Part shown: one piece after another, positions 46,501 through 59,731 of the stretch
How the letters are laid out: the number at the start of each line of letters is the position of its first letter
Numbering within the stretch: position 1 is the stretch's first letter
NCBI GenBank assembly: GCA_958298945.1
Contig: OY282610.1
Location: 33,859,667 to 33,923,666, forward strand
DNA length: 64,000 nucleotides
DNA from: Atherix ibis
Lineage: Eukaryota > Arthropoda > Insecta > Diptera > Athericidae
Direction of reading: 5' to 3'
Made by a program: the position numbers and the translations under genes
The notes under the pieces: model-generated
Told to the model about the DNA's origin: nothing
The model's database searches: none
The model's input: the letters and a program-made list of their open reading frames with translations, nothing else

Positions 46501-49500
46501 ATAAGTAAATAAACAATTATAATTTACATGTATGTAGATACATAGGTGCATATCTATATGCATAATAATTATAAATAAATATATCTTTATGTACACAAAT
46601 TACATATTATCACAATATTTTAAAGAATTTTTTTTTAAATGTTATTATTTTTTCCTATTTTGTTTTTTTTTAAATCATATAAACTATAATTAAAAAAGTA
46701 GCTTTTAATAATAATAATATTAATAATTATTGTAAAACTGATAAGGGAGTAATATATATATATATATATATAGATATTTTTTTTTCAAATTTATTTCCTT
46801 TCTTATTTATTGTAGAGTAAATGTTGTTCTATTTTTTGTCCTTTTCCATATTTGTTGGAAACATATTCTATTTTATTTACATTATATATATTTTTATTTA
46901 GATTGAATTCATTATTTATTTTCGACTTTTTTATATTCCTAAATATACAATATTTTTTCATAATATGTATTTTTCGGAATAATATCAAATCAATTTTAAT
47001 GAAGAATCATTAAAAATATATTAACTATTTACTAACATATGTTTTTTTTTTAATTTTTAATTTCAATATATTTAGTATTGATATCATTTTATAATTTACA
47101 ATACATAATAAAATAAGTGTTAAATAATTTTTGCCATTTTCTGAATGTTACTTACTATACAACGTTTTACTATATATTAATAATATTCCGGACCTTTTGA
47201 AATATTATATCAATTTTTTTTGTCATATCTTTTCCCATTTCTTATATGAATATTATATATAAATTCTGTATTATATATTTATTTTCGCCTATATTTTATA
47301 CAGTTATTTCAAAATGCACTCGTAATTAGTTTTATAGATTTAGATCTGTATTAATTCTTTGTTTGTTCGCATTTTATGTATTTTTAATACAGTGGTTCAT
47401 ATATCAAATTTTCTATAAAAACCATTATAAGTAATAGTATTTGATAAATATCGATAATAGAATTTGTAATAAACATATTTTCTTTGAATTTTTTTTTTGG
47501 AAATATGTTCATCATAATTCTGTAATTGATCAACAATAGTACAAATTGTGTAGAAGAGAACGTCAAATTGATTATGATTGCGGTTAGCAGTCGATGTCGA
47601 TTTATTAATTGAATACGCTATAATTCAACAAAAAAATTAAATATATTAGTATGAATTCTTTCTTTATTTGAAGATTTGATTTTTTTAATTTTTTATATAT
47701 ACCCATTTTTCTATGTGATTTATACCATATTTGGATATATTATTCTAACCAAATTGCCATAATAATATCTATTAAGTATGAATTATTATGTTCAAAAAAA
47801 GTTTTTTATTCAAATCACCAACAAACTACTTACAATATAAATAAATATAATGAATTAAGCAAACAATAAAATACCAAAGAAAGTCAAAGTTTATAAATAT
47901 AAAAATGATTTATTTAGATTTTTAATTCGAACAAAATAAAATATTATTTGAGAAAAAAAATTTTCTATTATAAATATTTCTAATGACAAAGCTAACTTTG
48001 TGTATTGAAATTTTTTTCCAAAATGCCTATTTAAACTAATTTGAAGTATAATATAAAATTAAAAATAATTATAACATTTAAACTAGTCGTATTAGTTTTT
48101 ATTTGTTCTTTTTTTTTTGGTATTATTATAATTTTATTTTTATTACTATATACAGGCTTATATAATATGTTCAAATATATTTTTATTCAAGGAACTCTTA
48201 GATGTGCCGTTTTTTTTCTCTTTTAATTTAATCAAAATCACATGCAAAAAAAATATACAAAAACAAATATTAAAAAAATGATTATTGTTTTAAGGAGTTA
48301 TTGGAAATGTAGAGCAGGAAGTAAAATGGAAAAATAATAGTTATAAAAATTAGCTGCATGATAAATACACCATTAATATGCCAGCGTTAGTTAACATGAT
48401 TATTTTAAAAGATGTTTTAATGTAAATTGTTAACAATTCATTTTTCCTTTCATTTACAAACACAAATGGTTTTTTGCAATTTTTTCGTTTCCTTTTGATC
48501 GAACAAAAAAAAAATTAAATAATATCGATCACTAAAAAAAATAATTTTTAAACAATATACAAATATAAAACAAAACAAATTCATCACTAATAATAAATAT
48601 AGAGTTTTAAGTTAACTATAGTATTTTATAAAATACTTTATTTTAATTACATCAAATTGAAAAGAAAAAACTTAACATAATTAGAAAATTATTTATGTAG
48701 GACGGTTGGTTTATTTAAGAAATTTTTTCACAAACAGTTACTTTTATGAAATTTTTTCTTTCGTCTTAAAAACTTAATTGAAATTGGTAAAGTATATCAG
48801 AAAAGAAATGGACAAAAATATTATTAGTTAAATGCAAAGTTTTCAAAGACAAAATAATTGAAAATGCTTAATTTTCCATATTTACACTTTACATTCGAGT
48901 AGATACAATTACAATCAGGTCAATATAAAAATGAATTGGAGAAAAATTGCTTCAAAACATTAGTACACTATTGCATAAAATGAGATAAATTTTCGAAAAA
49001 TATATTTATTTCAAACTATAAAAATTCATTAATGGCAGAGTAATTAATTGAATTTATAAAAATAGAACGGAAGCAATTTCGATCAATAATATACGATTAA
49101 TTATTTAAATTCTTTTCCGATCCATTTACTGAAAATGTGTAATTTTAATTTTCGTTTAAATTGCAAATTAGTCAAAGACTCTGTTTTAAGTGAAGAAAAA
49201 TAATTGTTTTCTTCGCTCTAATTGAAACAAAATTTTCACACTTGTTATATATAAACAAATATTATTTAAATTAAATACTTAATCCATTTAAGATAAACAG
49301 AAAATATTCATATCATTAATAATATAATCCATTTTATATTTAATTCTAATTTACTTTTGTTCACTTGATTTTTTAATACAAATGATAAAACTAAGGATAT
49401 TTATTCATTAAAGGAATACATTTATTATAATACATTTATGTAATATAAATTCATGATAAAGTCTTATTAGCTATTAGTATATTAAAAGTAAATTTTATTA

Positions 49501-50054
49501 TTAGAAAAGAAAGAAAAAAAAACAAATACAAATAAATAGAAATAAAATTTTTTTCTCCTAATTAAATTTGCAATTATCACATTTGTTGTTTGTAAGCAAT
49601 ACAAAAATAACTTAAAATTTACATTTTATATGACTACACAGTATTTTTATTATTATGTGTGCATCTGCAGGTCATAAAGTAAATGTTACTAAAAATATCT
49701 AAATTAATATTAATAAGAAATAAAAAATAATTATCTCAAAATTGATATGTTATTTCACTTATATACTATATAAAACGTAAAATAATAAAAGAAAATATCC
49801 CAAATTCATTCATTCTTCATAGACCACATTAGAAAAAACTTATTTGATTGAGAAAGAAAAAGAAAATATGAATTACATATTTGGAGTATCCTTCAAACAG
49901 CTAGTTAGTAACTAGAGGATCTTATCTATTTGATCATTCAACATTTTATACTACTATTAGTTCATATTTTTATATTAGAGAAAATTAATCTCATAATTGA
50001 ACTATTCAAGCACTTATAATAAATTTGTTCATTGTTCAATAGTTTTAATTTCAT
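43521..50054. other. AT-rich non-coding DNA, about 6.5 kb
   Basis: Extremely AT-rich, with TATA microsatellite runs (for example near 45790 and 46752) and poly-T tracts. No open frame with recognisable content. A slightly less AT-rich patch at 45480-45650 is unexplained. It includes the 3' flank of the giant repeat gene, where AATAAA-type signals on the minus strand are too frequent to choose among. Confidence 0.45.
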
Positions 50055-53000
50055 TCAGAAAAAAATATTCTTTGCCAGATTATCTATCATTTGTTGCAAG
50101 ATATCTGATTCATTTGGTGTAATTTCGTCACCACTTTCTTCATAATCCGAATCTTCATAATAAGTTTTCTTATTATGTGACACTTTGCCAGACGATTGTT
50201 TATTATCACAATCTGTAGCATTTAATTTTGAATCATCTGGTTTTTCGTTGCCAACTTTTTTATAATCCGATTGGTCAACATCATCGCCTGCATCATAATC
50301 ATATTCTTCACAATCGAAATTCTGCCTATCGACAATTACATCCGGTATTTCTCCGAAATCTTCAACGATTGTTGTAATTTGATCGGCATTGATTTTGTCA
50401 ATTGTGGCCTCACATTCCTGTATATCATTATTCTGCGTCTTGCGATCATACACTTTGTTTGACGCTGTTATTTGGTTTGCCGCTGTAACTGTACTGACAT
50501 CTTCGTCCGAACTTTCACTCAAATCGAAAGTCAATGGAGAGCTACATTGCCATTTAGATAAATCTTGAACTGTACCATTATGTGACATTTTGTCACACAA
50601 TTGTTTATTATCACAATCTGCAGATTGTTTATTATCACAATCTGCAGCATTTAATTTTGAATCATCTGGTTTTTCGTTGCAAACTTCTTTATAATCCAAT
50701 TGGTCAATATCATCGCGTGCATCATAATCATATTCTGCACAATAGAAATTCTCCAAATAGTCAACTATATCTGATATTTCTCCGAAATCATGACCAATTG
50801 GTTCATTTTCAGTATCGCCAATTTGTTTAGGGTTAGAATGATTTTCCACTGTACTATTTTGTGGTAATCTAAACTCGAAGTTTTCATTTTCTAGATTATG
50901 AGTCATTTTTTCATCTTTTTGGGTGAAAAAAGATGTATTTTGATCGGTATTGGTTTTGTCAATTGTGGCCTCACCTTTCTGTATATCATTATTCTGCGTC
51001 GTGCTACCACACACTTTATTTGACGCTGTTATTTGGTTTGCAGTTGTAACTGTACTGACATCTTCGTCCGAACTTTCACTCAAATCGAAAGTCAATGGAG
51101 AGCTACATTGCCATTTAGATAAATCTTGAACTGTACCATTATGTGACATTTTGTCACACAATTGTTTATTATCACAATCTGCAGATTGTTTATTATCACA
51201 ATCTGCAGCATTTAATTTTGAATCATCTGGTTTTTCGTTGCAAACTTCTTTATAATCCAATTGGTCAATATCATCGCGTGCATCATAATCATATTCTGCA
51301 CAATAGAAATTCTCCAAATAGTCAACTATATCTGATATTTCTCCGAAATCATGACCAATTGGTTCATTTTCAGTATCGCCAATTTGTTTAGGGTTAGAAT
51401 GATTTTCCACTGTACTATTTTGTGGTAATCTAAACTCGAAGTTTTCATTTTCTAGATTATGAGTCATTTTTTCATCTTTTTGGGTGAAAAAAGATGTATT
51501 TTGATCGGTATTGGTTTTGTCAATTGTGGCCTCACCTTTCTGTATATCATTATTCTGCGTCGTGCTACCACACACTTTATTTGACGCTGTTATTTGGTTT
51601 GCAGTTGTAACTGTACTGACATCTTCGTCCGAACTTTCACTCAAATCGAAAGTCAATGGAGAGCTACATTGCCATTTAGATAAATCTTGAACTGTACCAT
51701 TATGTGACATTTTGTCACACAATTGTTTATTATCACAATCTGCAGATTGTTTATTATCACAATCTGCAGCATTTAATTTTGAATCATCTGGTTTTTCGTT
51801 GCAAACTTCTTTATAATCCAATTGGTCAATATCATCGCGTGCATCATAATCATATTCTGCACAATAGAAATTCTCCAAATAGTCAACTATATCTGATATT
51901 TCTCCGAAATCATGACCAATTGGTTCATTTTCAGTATCGCCAATTTGTTTAGGGTTAGAATGATTTTCCACTGTACTATTTTGTGGTAATCTAAACTCGA
52001 AGTTTTCATTTTCTAGATTATGAGTCATATTTTCATCTTTTTGGGTGAAAAAAGATGTATTTTGATCGGTATTGGTTTTGTCAATTGTGGCCTCACCTTT
52101 CTGTATATAATTATTCTGCGTCGTGCTACCACACACTTTATTTGACGCTGTTATTTGGTTTGCAGTTGTAACTGTACTGACATCTTCGTCCGAACTTTCA
52201 CTCAAATCGAAAGTCAATGGAGAGCTACATTGCCATTTAGATAAATCTTGAACTGTACCATTATGTGACATTTTGTCACACGATTGTTTATTATCACAAT
52301 CTGCAGATTGTTTATTATCACAATCTGCAGATTGTTTATTATCACAATCTGCAGCATTTAATTTTGAATCATCTGGTTTTTCGTTGCAAACTTCTTTATA
52401 ATCCAATTGGTCAATATCATCGCGTTCATCATAATCATATTCTGCACAATAGAAATTCTCCAAATAGTCAACTATATCTGATATTTCTCCGAAATCATGA
52501 CCAATTGGTTCATTTTCAGTATCGCCAATTTGTTTAGGGTTAGAATGATTTTCCACTGTACTATTTTGTGGTAATCTAAACTCGAAGTTTTCATTTTCTA
52601 GATTATGAGTCATTTTTTCATCTTTTTGGGTGAAAAAAGATGTATTTTGATCGGTATTGGTTTTGTCAATTGTGGCCTCACCTTTCTGTATATCATTATT
52701 CTGCGTCGTGCTACCACACACTTTATTTGACGCTGTTATTTGGTTTGCAGTTGTAACTGTACTGACATCTTCGTCCGAACTTTCACTCAAATCGAAAGTC
52801 AATGGAGAGCTACATTGCCATTTAGATAAATCTTGAACTGTACCATTATGTGACATTTTGTCACACAATTGTTTATTATCACAATCTGCATATTGTTTAT
52901 TATCACAATCTGCAGCATTTAATTTTGAATCATCTGGTTTTTCGTTGCAAACTTCTTTATAATCCAATTGGTCAATATCATCGCGTTCATCATAATCATA

Positions 53001-56000
53001 TTCTGCACAATAGAAATTCTCCAAATAGTCAACTATATCTGATATTTCTCCGAAATCATGACCAATTGGTTCATTTTCAGTATCGCCAATTTGTTTAGGG
53101 TTAGAATGATTTTCCACTGTACTATTTTGTGGTAATCTAAACTCGAAGTTTTCATTTTCTAGATTATGAGTCATATTTTCATCTTTTTGGGTGAAAAAAG
53201 ATGTATTTTGATCGGTATTGGTTTTGTCAATTGTGGCCTCACCTTTCTGTATATCATTATTCTGCGTCGTGCTACCATACACTTTATTTGACGCTGTTAT
53301 TTGGTTTGCAGTTGTAACTGTACTGACATCTTCGTCCGAACTTTCACTCAAATCGAAAGTCAATGGAGAGCTACATTGCCATTTAGATAAATCTTGAACT
53401 GTACCATTATGTGACATTTTGTCACACAATTGTTTATTATCACAATCTGCAGATTGTTTATTATCACAATCTGCAGCATTTAATTTTGAATCATCTGGTT
53501 TTTCGTTGCAAACTTCTTTATAATCCAATTGGTCAATATCATCGCGTGCATCATAATCATATTCTGCACAATAGAAATTCTCCAAATAGTCAACTATATC
53601 TGATATTTCTCCGAAATCATGACCAATTGGTTCATTTTCAGTATCGCCAATTTGTTTAGGGTTAGAATGATTTTCCACTGTACTATTTTGTGGTAATCTA
53701 AACTCGAAGTTTTCATTTTCTAGATTATGAGTCATATTTTCATCTTTTTGGGTGAAAAAAGATGTATTTTGATCGGTATTGGTTTTGTCAATTGTGGCCT
53801 CACCTTTCTGTATATCATTATTCTGCGTCGTGCTACCACACACTTTATTTGACGCTGTTATTTGGTTTGCAGTTGTAACTGTACTGACATCTTCGTCCGA
53901 ACTTTCACTCAAATCGAAAGTCAATGGAGAGCTACATTGCCATTTAGATAAATCTTGAACTGTACCATTATGTGACATTTTGTCACACAATTGTTTATTA
54001 TCACAATCTGCATATTGTTTATTATCACAATCTGCAGCATTTAATTTTGAATCATCTGGTTTTTCGTTGCAAACTTCTTTATAATCCAATTGGTCAATAT
54101 CATCGCGTTCATCATAATCATATTCTGCACAATAGAAATTCTCCAAATAGTCAACTATATCTGATATTTCTCCGAAATCATGACCAATTGGTTCATTTTC
54201 AGTATCGCCAATTTGTTTAGGGTTAGAATGATTTTCCACTGTACTATTTTGTGGTAATCTAAACTCGAAGTTTTCATTTTCTAGATTATGAGTCATATTT
54301 TCATCTTTTTGGGTGAAAAAAGATGTATTTTGATCGGTATTGGTTTTGTCAATTGTGGCCTCACCTTTCTGTATATCATTATTCTGCGTCGTGCTACCAC
54401 ACACTTTATTTGACGCTGTTATTTGGTTTGCAGTTGTAACTGTACTGACATCTTCGTCCGAACTTTCACTCAAATCGAAAGTCAATGGAGAGCTACATTG
54501 CCATTTAGATAAATCTTGAACTGTACCATTATGTGACATTTTGTCACACAATTGTTTATTATCACAATCTGCATATTGTTTATTATCACAATCTGCAGCA
54601 TTTAATTTTGAATCATCTGGTTTTTCGTTGCAAACTTCTTTATAATCCAATTGGTCAATATCATCGCGTTCATCATAATCATATTCTGCACAATAGAAAT
54701 TCTCCAAATAGTCAACTATATCTGATATTTCTCCGAAATCATGACCAATTGGTTCATTTTCAGTATCGCCAATTTGTTTAGGGTTAGAATGATTTTCCAC
54801 TGTACTATTTTGTGGTAATCTAAACTCGAAGTTTTCATTTTCTAGATTATGAGTCATATTTTCATCTTTTTGGGTGAAAAAAGATGTATTTTGATCGGTA
54901 TTGGTTTTGTCAATTGTGGCCTCACCTTTCTGTATATCATTATTCTGCGTCGTGCTACCATACACTTTATTTGACGCTGTTATTTGGTTTGCAGTTGTAA
55001 CTGTACTGACATCTTCGTCCGAACTTTCACTCAAATCGAAAGTCAATGGAGAGCTACATTGCCATTTAGATAAATCTTGAACTGTACCATTATGTGACAT
55101 TTTGTCACACAATTGTTTATTATCACAATCTGCAGATTGTTTATTATCACAATCTGCAGCATTTAATTTTGAATCATCTGGTTTTTCGTTGCAAACTTCT
55201 TTATAATCCAATTGGTCAATATCATCGCGTGCATCATAATCATATTCTGCACAATAGAAATTCTCCAAATAGTCAACTATATCTGATATTTCTCCGAAAT
55301 CATGACCAATTGGTTCATTTTCAGTATCGCCAATTTGTTTAGGGTTAGAATGATTTTCCACTGTACTATTTTGTGGTAATCTAAACTCGAAGTTTTCATT
55401 TTCTAGATTATGAGTCATATTTTCATCTTTTTGGGTGAAAAAAGATGTATTTTGATCGGTATTGGTTTTGTCAATTGTGGCCTCACCTTTCTGTATATAA
55501 TTATTCTGCGTCGTGCTACCACACACTTTATTTGACGCTGTTATTTGGTTTGCAGTTGTAACTGTACTGACATCTTCGTCCGAACTTTCACTCAAATCGA
55601 AAGTCAATGGAGAGCTACATTGCCATTTAGATAAATCTTGAACTGTACCATTATGTGACATTTTGTCACACGATTGTTTATTATCACAATCTGCAGATTG
55701 TTTATTATCACAATCTGCAGATTGTTTATTATCACAATCTGCAGCATTTAATTTTGAATCATCTGGTTTTTCGTTGCAAACTTCTTTATAATCCAATTGG
55801 TCAATATCATCGCGTTCATCATAATCATATTCTGCACAATAGAAATTCTCCAAATAGTCAACTATATCTGATATTTCTCCGAAATCATGACCAATTGGTT
55901 CATTTTCAGTATCGCCAATTTGTTTAGGGTTAGAATGATTTTCCACTGTACTATTTTGTGGTAATCTAAACTCGAAGTTTTCATTTTCTAGATTATGAGT

Positions 56001-59000
56001 CATTTTTTCATCTTTTTGGGTGAAACCAGATGTATTTTGATCGGTATTGGTTTTGTCAATTGTGGCCTCACCTTTCTGTATATCATTATTCTGCGTTGTG
56101 CTACCACACACTTTATTAGACGCTGTAATTTGGTTTGCAGTTGTAACTGTACTAACATCTTCGTCCGAACTTTCACTCAAATCGAAAGTCAATGGAGAGC
56201 TACATTGCCATTTAGATAAATCTTGAACTGTACCATTATGTGACATTTTGTCACACAATTGTTTATTATCACAATCTGCATATTGTTTATTATCACAATC
56301 TGCAGCATTTAATTTTGAATCATCTGGTTTTTCGTTGCAAACTTCTTTATAATCCAATTGGTCAATATCATCGCGTTCATCATAATCATATTCTGCACAA
56401 TAGAAATTCTCCAAATAGTCAACTATATCTGATATTTCTCCGAAATCATGACCAATTGGTTCATTTTCAGTATCGCCAATTTGTTTAGGGTTAGAATGAT
56501 TTTCCACTGTACTATTTTGTGGTAATCTAAACTCGAAGTTTTCATTTTCTAGATTATGAGTCATATTTTCATCTTTTTGGGTGAAAAAAGATGTATTTTG
56601 ATCGGTATTGGTTTTGTCAATTGTGGCCTCACCTTTCTGTATATCATTATTCTGCGTCGTGCTACCATACACTTTATTTGACGCTGTTATTTGGTTTGCA
56701 GTTGTAACTGTACTGACATCTTCGTCCGAACTTTCACTCAAATCGAAAGTCAATGGAGAGCTACATTGCCATTTAGATAAATCTTGAACTGTACCATTAT
56801 GTGACATTTTGTCACACAATTGTTTATTATCACAATCTGCAGATTGTTTATTATCACAATCTGCAGCATTTAATTTTGAATCATCTGGTTTTTCGTTGCA
56901 AACTTCTTTATAATCCAATTGGTCAATATCATCGCGTGCATCATAATCATATTCTGCACAATAGAAATTCTCCAAATAGTCAACTGTATCTGATATTTCT
57001 CCGAAATCATGACCAATTGGTTCATTTTCAGTATCGCCAATTTGTTTAGGGTTAGAATGATTTTCCACTGTACTATTTTGTGGTAATCTAAACTCGAAGT
57101 TTTCATTTTCTAGATTATGAGTCATTTTTTCATCTTTTTGGGTGAAAAAAGATGTATTTTGATCGGTATTGGTTTTGTCAATTGTGGCCTCACCTTTCTG
57201 TATATCATTATTCTGCGTCGTGCTACCACACACTTTATTTGACGCTGTTATTTGGTTTGCAGTTGTAACTGTACTGACATCTTCGTCCGAACTTTCACTC
57301 AAATCGAAAGTCAATGGAGAGCTACATTGCCATTTAGATAAATCTTGAACTGTACCATTATGTGACATTTTGTCACACAATTGTTTATTATCACAATCTG
57401 CAGATTGTTTATTATCACAATCTGCAGCATTTAATTTTGAATCATCTGGTTTTTCGTTGCAAACTTCTTTATAATCCAATTGGTCAATATCATCGCGTGC
57501 ATCATAATCATATTCTGCACAATAGAAATTCTCCAAATAGTCAACTGTATCTGATATTTCTCCGAAATCATGACCAATTGGTTCATTTTCAGTATCGCCA
57601 ATTTGTTTAGGGTTAGAATGATTTTCCACTGTACTATTTTGTGGTAATCTAAACTCGAAGTTTTCATTTTCTAGATTATGAGTCATTTTTTCATCTTTTT
57701 GGGTGAAACCAGATGTATTTTGATCGGTATTGGTTTTGTCAATTGTGGCCTCACCTTTCTGTATATCATTATTCTGCGTCGTGCTACCACACACTTTATT
57801 TGACGCTGTTATTTGGTTTGCAGTTGTAACTGTACTGACATCTTCGTCCGAACTTTCACTCAAATCGAAAGTCAATGGAGAGCTACATTGCCATTTAGAT
57901 AAATCTTGAACTGTACCATTATGTGACATTTTGTCACACAATTGTTTATTATCACAATCTGCAGCATTTAATTTTGAATCATCTGGTTTTTCGTTGCAAA
58001 CTTCTTTATAATCCAATTGGTCAATATCATCGCGTGCATCATAATCATATTCTGCACAATAGAAATTCTCCAAATAGTCAACTATATCTGATATTTCTCC
58101 GAAATCATGACCAATTGGTTCATTTTCAGTATCGCCAATTTGTTTAGGGTTAGAATGATTTTCCACTGTACTATTTTGTGGTAATCTAAACTCGAAGTTT
58201 TCATTTTCTAGATTATGAGTCATATTTTCATCTTTTTGGGTGAAAAAAGATGTATTTTGATCGGTATTGGTTTTGTCAATTGTGGCCTCACCTTTCTGTA
58301 TATCATTATTCTGCGTCGTGCTACCACACACTTTATTTGACGCTGTTATTTGGTTTGCAGTTGTAACTGTACTGACATCTTCGTCCGAACTTTCACTCAA
58401 ATCGAAAGTCAATGGAGAGCTACATTGCTCACGTTTCTGTATATCATTATTATGCGTCGTGCTATTACACACTTTGTTTGACGCTGTTATTTGGTTTGCA
58501 GTTGTAACTGTACTGACATCTTCGTCCGAACTTTCACTCAAATCGAAAGTCAATGGAGAGCTACATTGCTCACCTTTCTGTGTATCATTATTCTGCGTCG
58601 TGCTATCACACACTTTGTTTGACGTTGTTATTTGGTTTGCAGTTGTAACTGTACTGACATCTTCGTCCGAACTTTCACTCAAATCGAAAGTCAGTGGAGA
58701 GCTACATTGCTCACCTTTCTGTGTATCATTATTCTGCGTCGTGCTATCACACACTTTGTTTGACGCTGTTATTTGGTTTGCCGTTGTAACTGTACTGACA
58801 TCTTCGTCCGAACTTTCACTCAAATCGAAAGTCAATGGAGAGGTAGATTGCAATTTAGATAAATCTTTCACTATAGTACTCTGTGGCAAAGTATATTCCA
58901 AGTTATCACTTTCCAGGAAATTGCTTATTGTATTATCGGCTTTGACAAACCTGTCCTCTATTTTTTTTTTTGATTGAGAAAAGCTACTTACATAATTATC

Positions 59001-59731
59001 TTGTTCAGTTATGTCACGTTGCGTCATAGTTTGCGTTTTATGAACTTTTTTCGCTTGTGAACTAACATCATTATTTTGGGTCTTTCGTTTAGAAACTTTG
59101 CTTCTAATCATCTGGTTGACAGTTGCAACCGTACTGACATCTTCGTCCGAATTGTCACTCAAATTCCTAGTAAATGGCGTTTTTGGTGTCCATTTAGGTA
59201 CATTTTTAACTAATGGTGTAATTTCTTTTCTTGTTCTTATTGTTCTTGGTCTAGTTGTGGCAAATTTGTTCGGAATAAATGTATAACTTTTTTGGCCGTT
59301 TTCATCAAAAGTCACTTTGAATCTAAGTATGAAGTCATTATAATTGTTTTTGTTATAATTCTGTTTTTGTTGCTTATTCGATTTACTAATCGTAGATTTT
59401 TTCTTTCTTTCTGGTCTTCCTTTTATTATTTTACGTTCTGTACATTTTTTTTTTTTTTTTTTTCGATAATTAGTATTAACTACCTTAGACATATCGAATT
59501 CGAAGTCGGTAGTCTTAGTACTCTTAAGGATTCTCTTTGGTCTTGTATTTATGGATCTGTTTTCTACCACACCTGTAACTTCTTTTTCATATTTGTCTCC
59601 ACTATTGCTGTTTGGTCTCGTATCAATGATCTTACCTCTTACCTTATTTAAAGCAATTATTTTACCATGTTTTTCAATTTTTTCATTGCAATAACTTTTT
59701 ATTGCATTTTTATTTTTTATGTATCTTGAAT
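50055..59731 (-). CDS. Giant acidic tandem-repeat protein, more than 3100 aa, unknown family
   Basis: One uninterrupted minus-strand frame. It is open from a possible splice acceptor (CTTTATAG, exon from 59731) to the stop at 50055-50057. The first ATG is at 59492, so the true start is there (about 3145 aa) or in an upstream exon. The N-terminal 200 residues are basic: a KKKKKK run, an AT-hook-like GRPERKKK, KRILKS and other Lys/Arg clusters. No signal peptide or membrane segment is seen. One SDNSDEDVSTV motif lies near 59130. Then come four 47-residue repeats, 14 nearly identical 179/187/195-residue repeats and one diverged repeat, ending NLAKNIFF. The repeat is acidic (for example EYDYDARDDIDQLDYKEV), with a conserved LTFDLSESSDEDVSTV motif rich in casein-kinase-2-like sites. 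It is probably disordered and, given the basic head, possibly nuclear, but this is inference. I do not recognise a family. An unbroken frame over more than 9.5 kb of AT-rich DNA argues for a selected gene. Confidence 0.75.
50582..58437 (-). repeat. 14-copy coding tandem array, 561-bp unit
   Basis: Equivalent points fall at 50582, 51143, 51704, 52265, 52850, 53411, 53972, 54533, 55094, 55655, 56240, 56801, 57362 and 57923. The spacings are 561 bp, with two of 585 bp. The first-translated unit is 537 bp. All lengths differ by 24 bp, one copy of the 8-residue block ADCDNKQS. Units differ by only a handful of bases including silent sites, which points to recent amplification or gene conversion. 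A diverged 15th unit lies at about 50140-50580. Confidence 0.95.
58290..58860 (-). repeat. 141-bp coding mini-repeat, four copies
   Basis: The word GCTACATTGC recurs at 58419, 58560 and 58701, giving a 141-bp period (47 residues: SSPLTFDLSESSDEDVST to STTQNNDTQKGEQC). It is the same module that opens each 187-residue unit, here without the remaining 140 residues. These copies are more diverged from each other than the long units are. Confidence 0.9.

Noticed and set aside
50582..58147. Fourteen plus-strand open frames of 74-90 codons, one per repeat
   Set aside because: They are exact antisense shadows of the repeat unit, sharing its period. Their His/Tyr/Leu-rich content is what the complement of an Asp/Asn/Ser-rich frame gives.
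58267..58977. Plus-strand 236-codon hydrophobic repeat frame resembling a membrane protein
   Set aside because: It is antisense to the 47-residue Ser/Asp-rich modules and has their period, so it is a shadow.
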